DNA from: Turbatrix aceti
Taxonomy: Eukaryota; Nematoda; Chromadorea; Rhabditida; Panagrolaimidae
Length of the DNA stretch: 64,000 bases
Reading direction: 5' to 3'
Assembly (NCBI GenBank): GCA_963969345.1
Contig: OZ017770.1
Location: forward strand, 1,869,246-1,933,245
Within the stretch, counting starts at the first letter, position 1; each line of letters begins with the position of its first letter. This document shows, piece after piece, positions 62,761 through 64,000 of this stretch. The position numbers and the translations under genes are program-made. Below the pieces are notes generated by a model. The model did no database searches, had not been told where the DNA came from, and saw only the letters and a program-made list of their open reading frames with translations.

Positions 62761-63378
62761 ACGTATTACGTAAGCACTGTCATAATTACTGAACACACGC
62801 ATGGATAACGGTCATCAAAAAAATCTACGAGTGTGCGATTTAAAAAAAGGAGATCGATGCGCGCATTCGATTACGCAAAAATCGAACTCGCCAAGACAAG
62901 AAAACAGAATGCAACAAAGCGTCATGAACGTGATCAATGCAGGCAAACTATGCCGATGCGATGTGCGTTCAGTCCTTTGCAAACTTGCAGCGCAGTTTTC
63001 TTTTTACACACATAGCCTTTTCTCCCTTGCATAATTTCCTTTCTCGATGTGCGTATTACGCTTGCAATCATACGTGGGGCCAGGGCATTTCACACATGTC
63101 GCAACTTTTAAGGTCCTACTGGCTGCCCATCCAAATGCCATAAATGCGAACAAGTAGTTTTATCAAGATTTATGGGGTACCCGATCTTTGTTAGTACACA
63201 ATTCCACAGGAGTTTGAACGAAAGGCGATTTCTTTTTATGGACATCTGTACTTTGTTTTCATCGGACATTAAATCATGCGTCTGCGGAACACGATGTCTA
63301 GCACTAAAAGAGTTTTACCCATGATCTACCCTTGAGTTCAAAAATTCAACAAGCTTGTACACATAGTAACAATGAGAA
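62761..63378. other. intergenic, with 31-bp repeat copy 2
   Basis: No gene recognised. It contains the inverse copy of the 31-bp word (63097-63127) and the 3' flank of the actin-related gene. Confidence 0.4.
63097..63127 (-). repeat. 31-bp dispersed repeat, copy 2 (inverted)
   Basis: Exact inverse complement of 56344-56374. Confidence 0.7.
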
Positions 63379-64000
63379 TCAGAAATAAAAGAGCGAAGAG
63401 TCACTGGAAGCAATGTTGTCGTCGAAGTAATCGAACATGGTAGTGAACTTGTCTTGCATGCTGACAAAACCCGCGACAAGGGCACCGCCTCGCCAAGCAT
63501 CCCAATAGGGTCGCCACGTGATGGTGGGGATGTGGCTGGGGTCGACGCGCGGGTTGTGCTGAATGTTACTACGGACAATATGGTCAATCAGGTCCTCGTA
63601 AAGCTTTTCTCTGAATAGGCGATGTCGCAGAAGACCTCCAGTCGGGTAGATAAAGTTTATGCCGGTCTGAAGATCGAAAAATAATAAAACCAGCCTACTC
63701 GAAGCAAAAAACGTACCGCAACATCGACAGACGGAATCTTCGCCGCCATGATATCGAAAGCGCCCTGCAAACCCGACCATCGCTTACAATGACGCAGCTC
63801 AGGGCAAAGATCGTAATCCGTCTGGGAAGGGTCGAAAAGGCCTTCCGTGCAATCCAAAAAGGTTTCATCTTCGTTGAGGTAGTGACTCGCGTTAAAGCAA
63901 GACGGAAGTTTCTTGAGCTTGCCGAAGCGACGCAGAATGTACTCGCTACCGATAGGCACCTTGACCACTGAGTTGCGCACCAGAAAATTGTTGTCCACGA
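63379..64000 (-). CDS. divergent actin-related protein, C-terminal part (5' end outside window)
   Basis: Exons 64000-63717 and 63666-63379, joined in phase; about 190 residues, N-terminus beyond the window. Similarity to the C-terminal half of the actin fold is by pattern: CTEGLFDPSQ matches actin EALFQPS; GLQGAFDIMAAKIPSVDV matches GIHETTFNSIMKCDVDI; FIYPTGGLLRHRLFREKLYE matches the LSGGTTMFPGIADRMQKE loop; YWDAWRGGALVAGFVSM matches YSVWIGGSILASLSTF. The usual GG phosphate-loop region is changed (YPTGGLL), so nucleotide binding may differ. I cannot say which ARP subfamily; another reading is a non-actin protein with fortuitous similarity. Confidence 0.5.

Overview
The window reads as nuclear DNA of a nematode. 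The evidence is a cuticle collagen with the usual nematode N-terminus, furin-type site and C-terminus; two nuclear receptors of the expanded nematode type; many short introns, mostly 32-160 nt, with T-rich CAG or TAG acceptors; and recognisable pros-1 and cbp-1 homologues. I cannot place the species or clade. Exon boundaries were assigned by eye, requiring GT..AG, matching phase and an uninterrupted protein; transcripts would settle them.

Left part (1-26 kb). A Prospero-like transcription factor gene runs off the left edge on the minus strand. About 11.5 kb without a convincing gene follows, holding a GAGC-rich repeat and a CCCCGGGG-rich cluster. A complete 12-exon CBP/p300 acetyltransferase gene comes next (13.8-20.7 kb). 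Beyond it lie the 3' end of a non-LTR retrotransposon, an antisense decayed KIX-domain fragment, and a small intact gene coding for a TAZ1 domain plus polyglutamine. The last two look like pieces of a local cbp duplication.

Middle part (26.8-47.4 kb). Two paralogous nuclear receptors sit on the minus strand, the second head-to-head with a complete 15-exon xanthine dehydrogenase. A 5-hydroxyisourate hydrolase follows on the same strand, so two steps of purine/urate breakdown are adjacent. A peptide-type GPCR, a small secreted EGF-like protein (tail to tail with the GPCR), a copine and a small membrane protein complete this stretch.

Right part (47.6-64 kb). Three glycosylation genes cluster: GDP-mannose 4,6-dehydratase (GDP-fucose synthesis), an SLC35B4-type nucleotide-sugar transporter and MGAT2 (Golgi N-glycan branching). 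A cuticle collagen follows. The last 8 kb is repeat-rich. It holds an unfamiliar gene with two copies of an OTU-like domain joined by a hexapeptide minisatellite, a very young compact LTR retrotransposon on the minus strand (350-bp LTRs differing at one position, 5-bp target duplication), a 408-bp tandem repeat, and the C-terminal half of a divergent actin-related protein.

Most noteworthy are the cbp-derived TAZ1-only gene with its inverted KIX relic, the duplicated OTU-like gene with a possible intron born from a tandem duplication, and the young LTR element.
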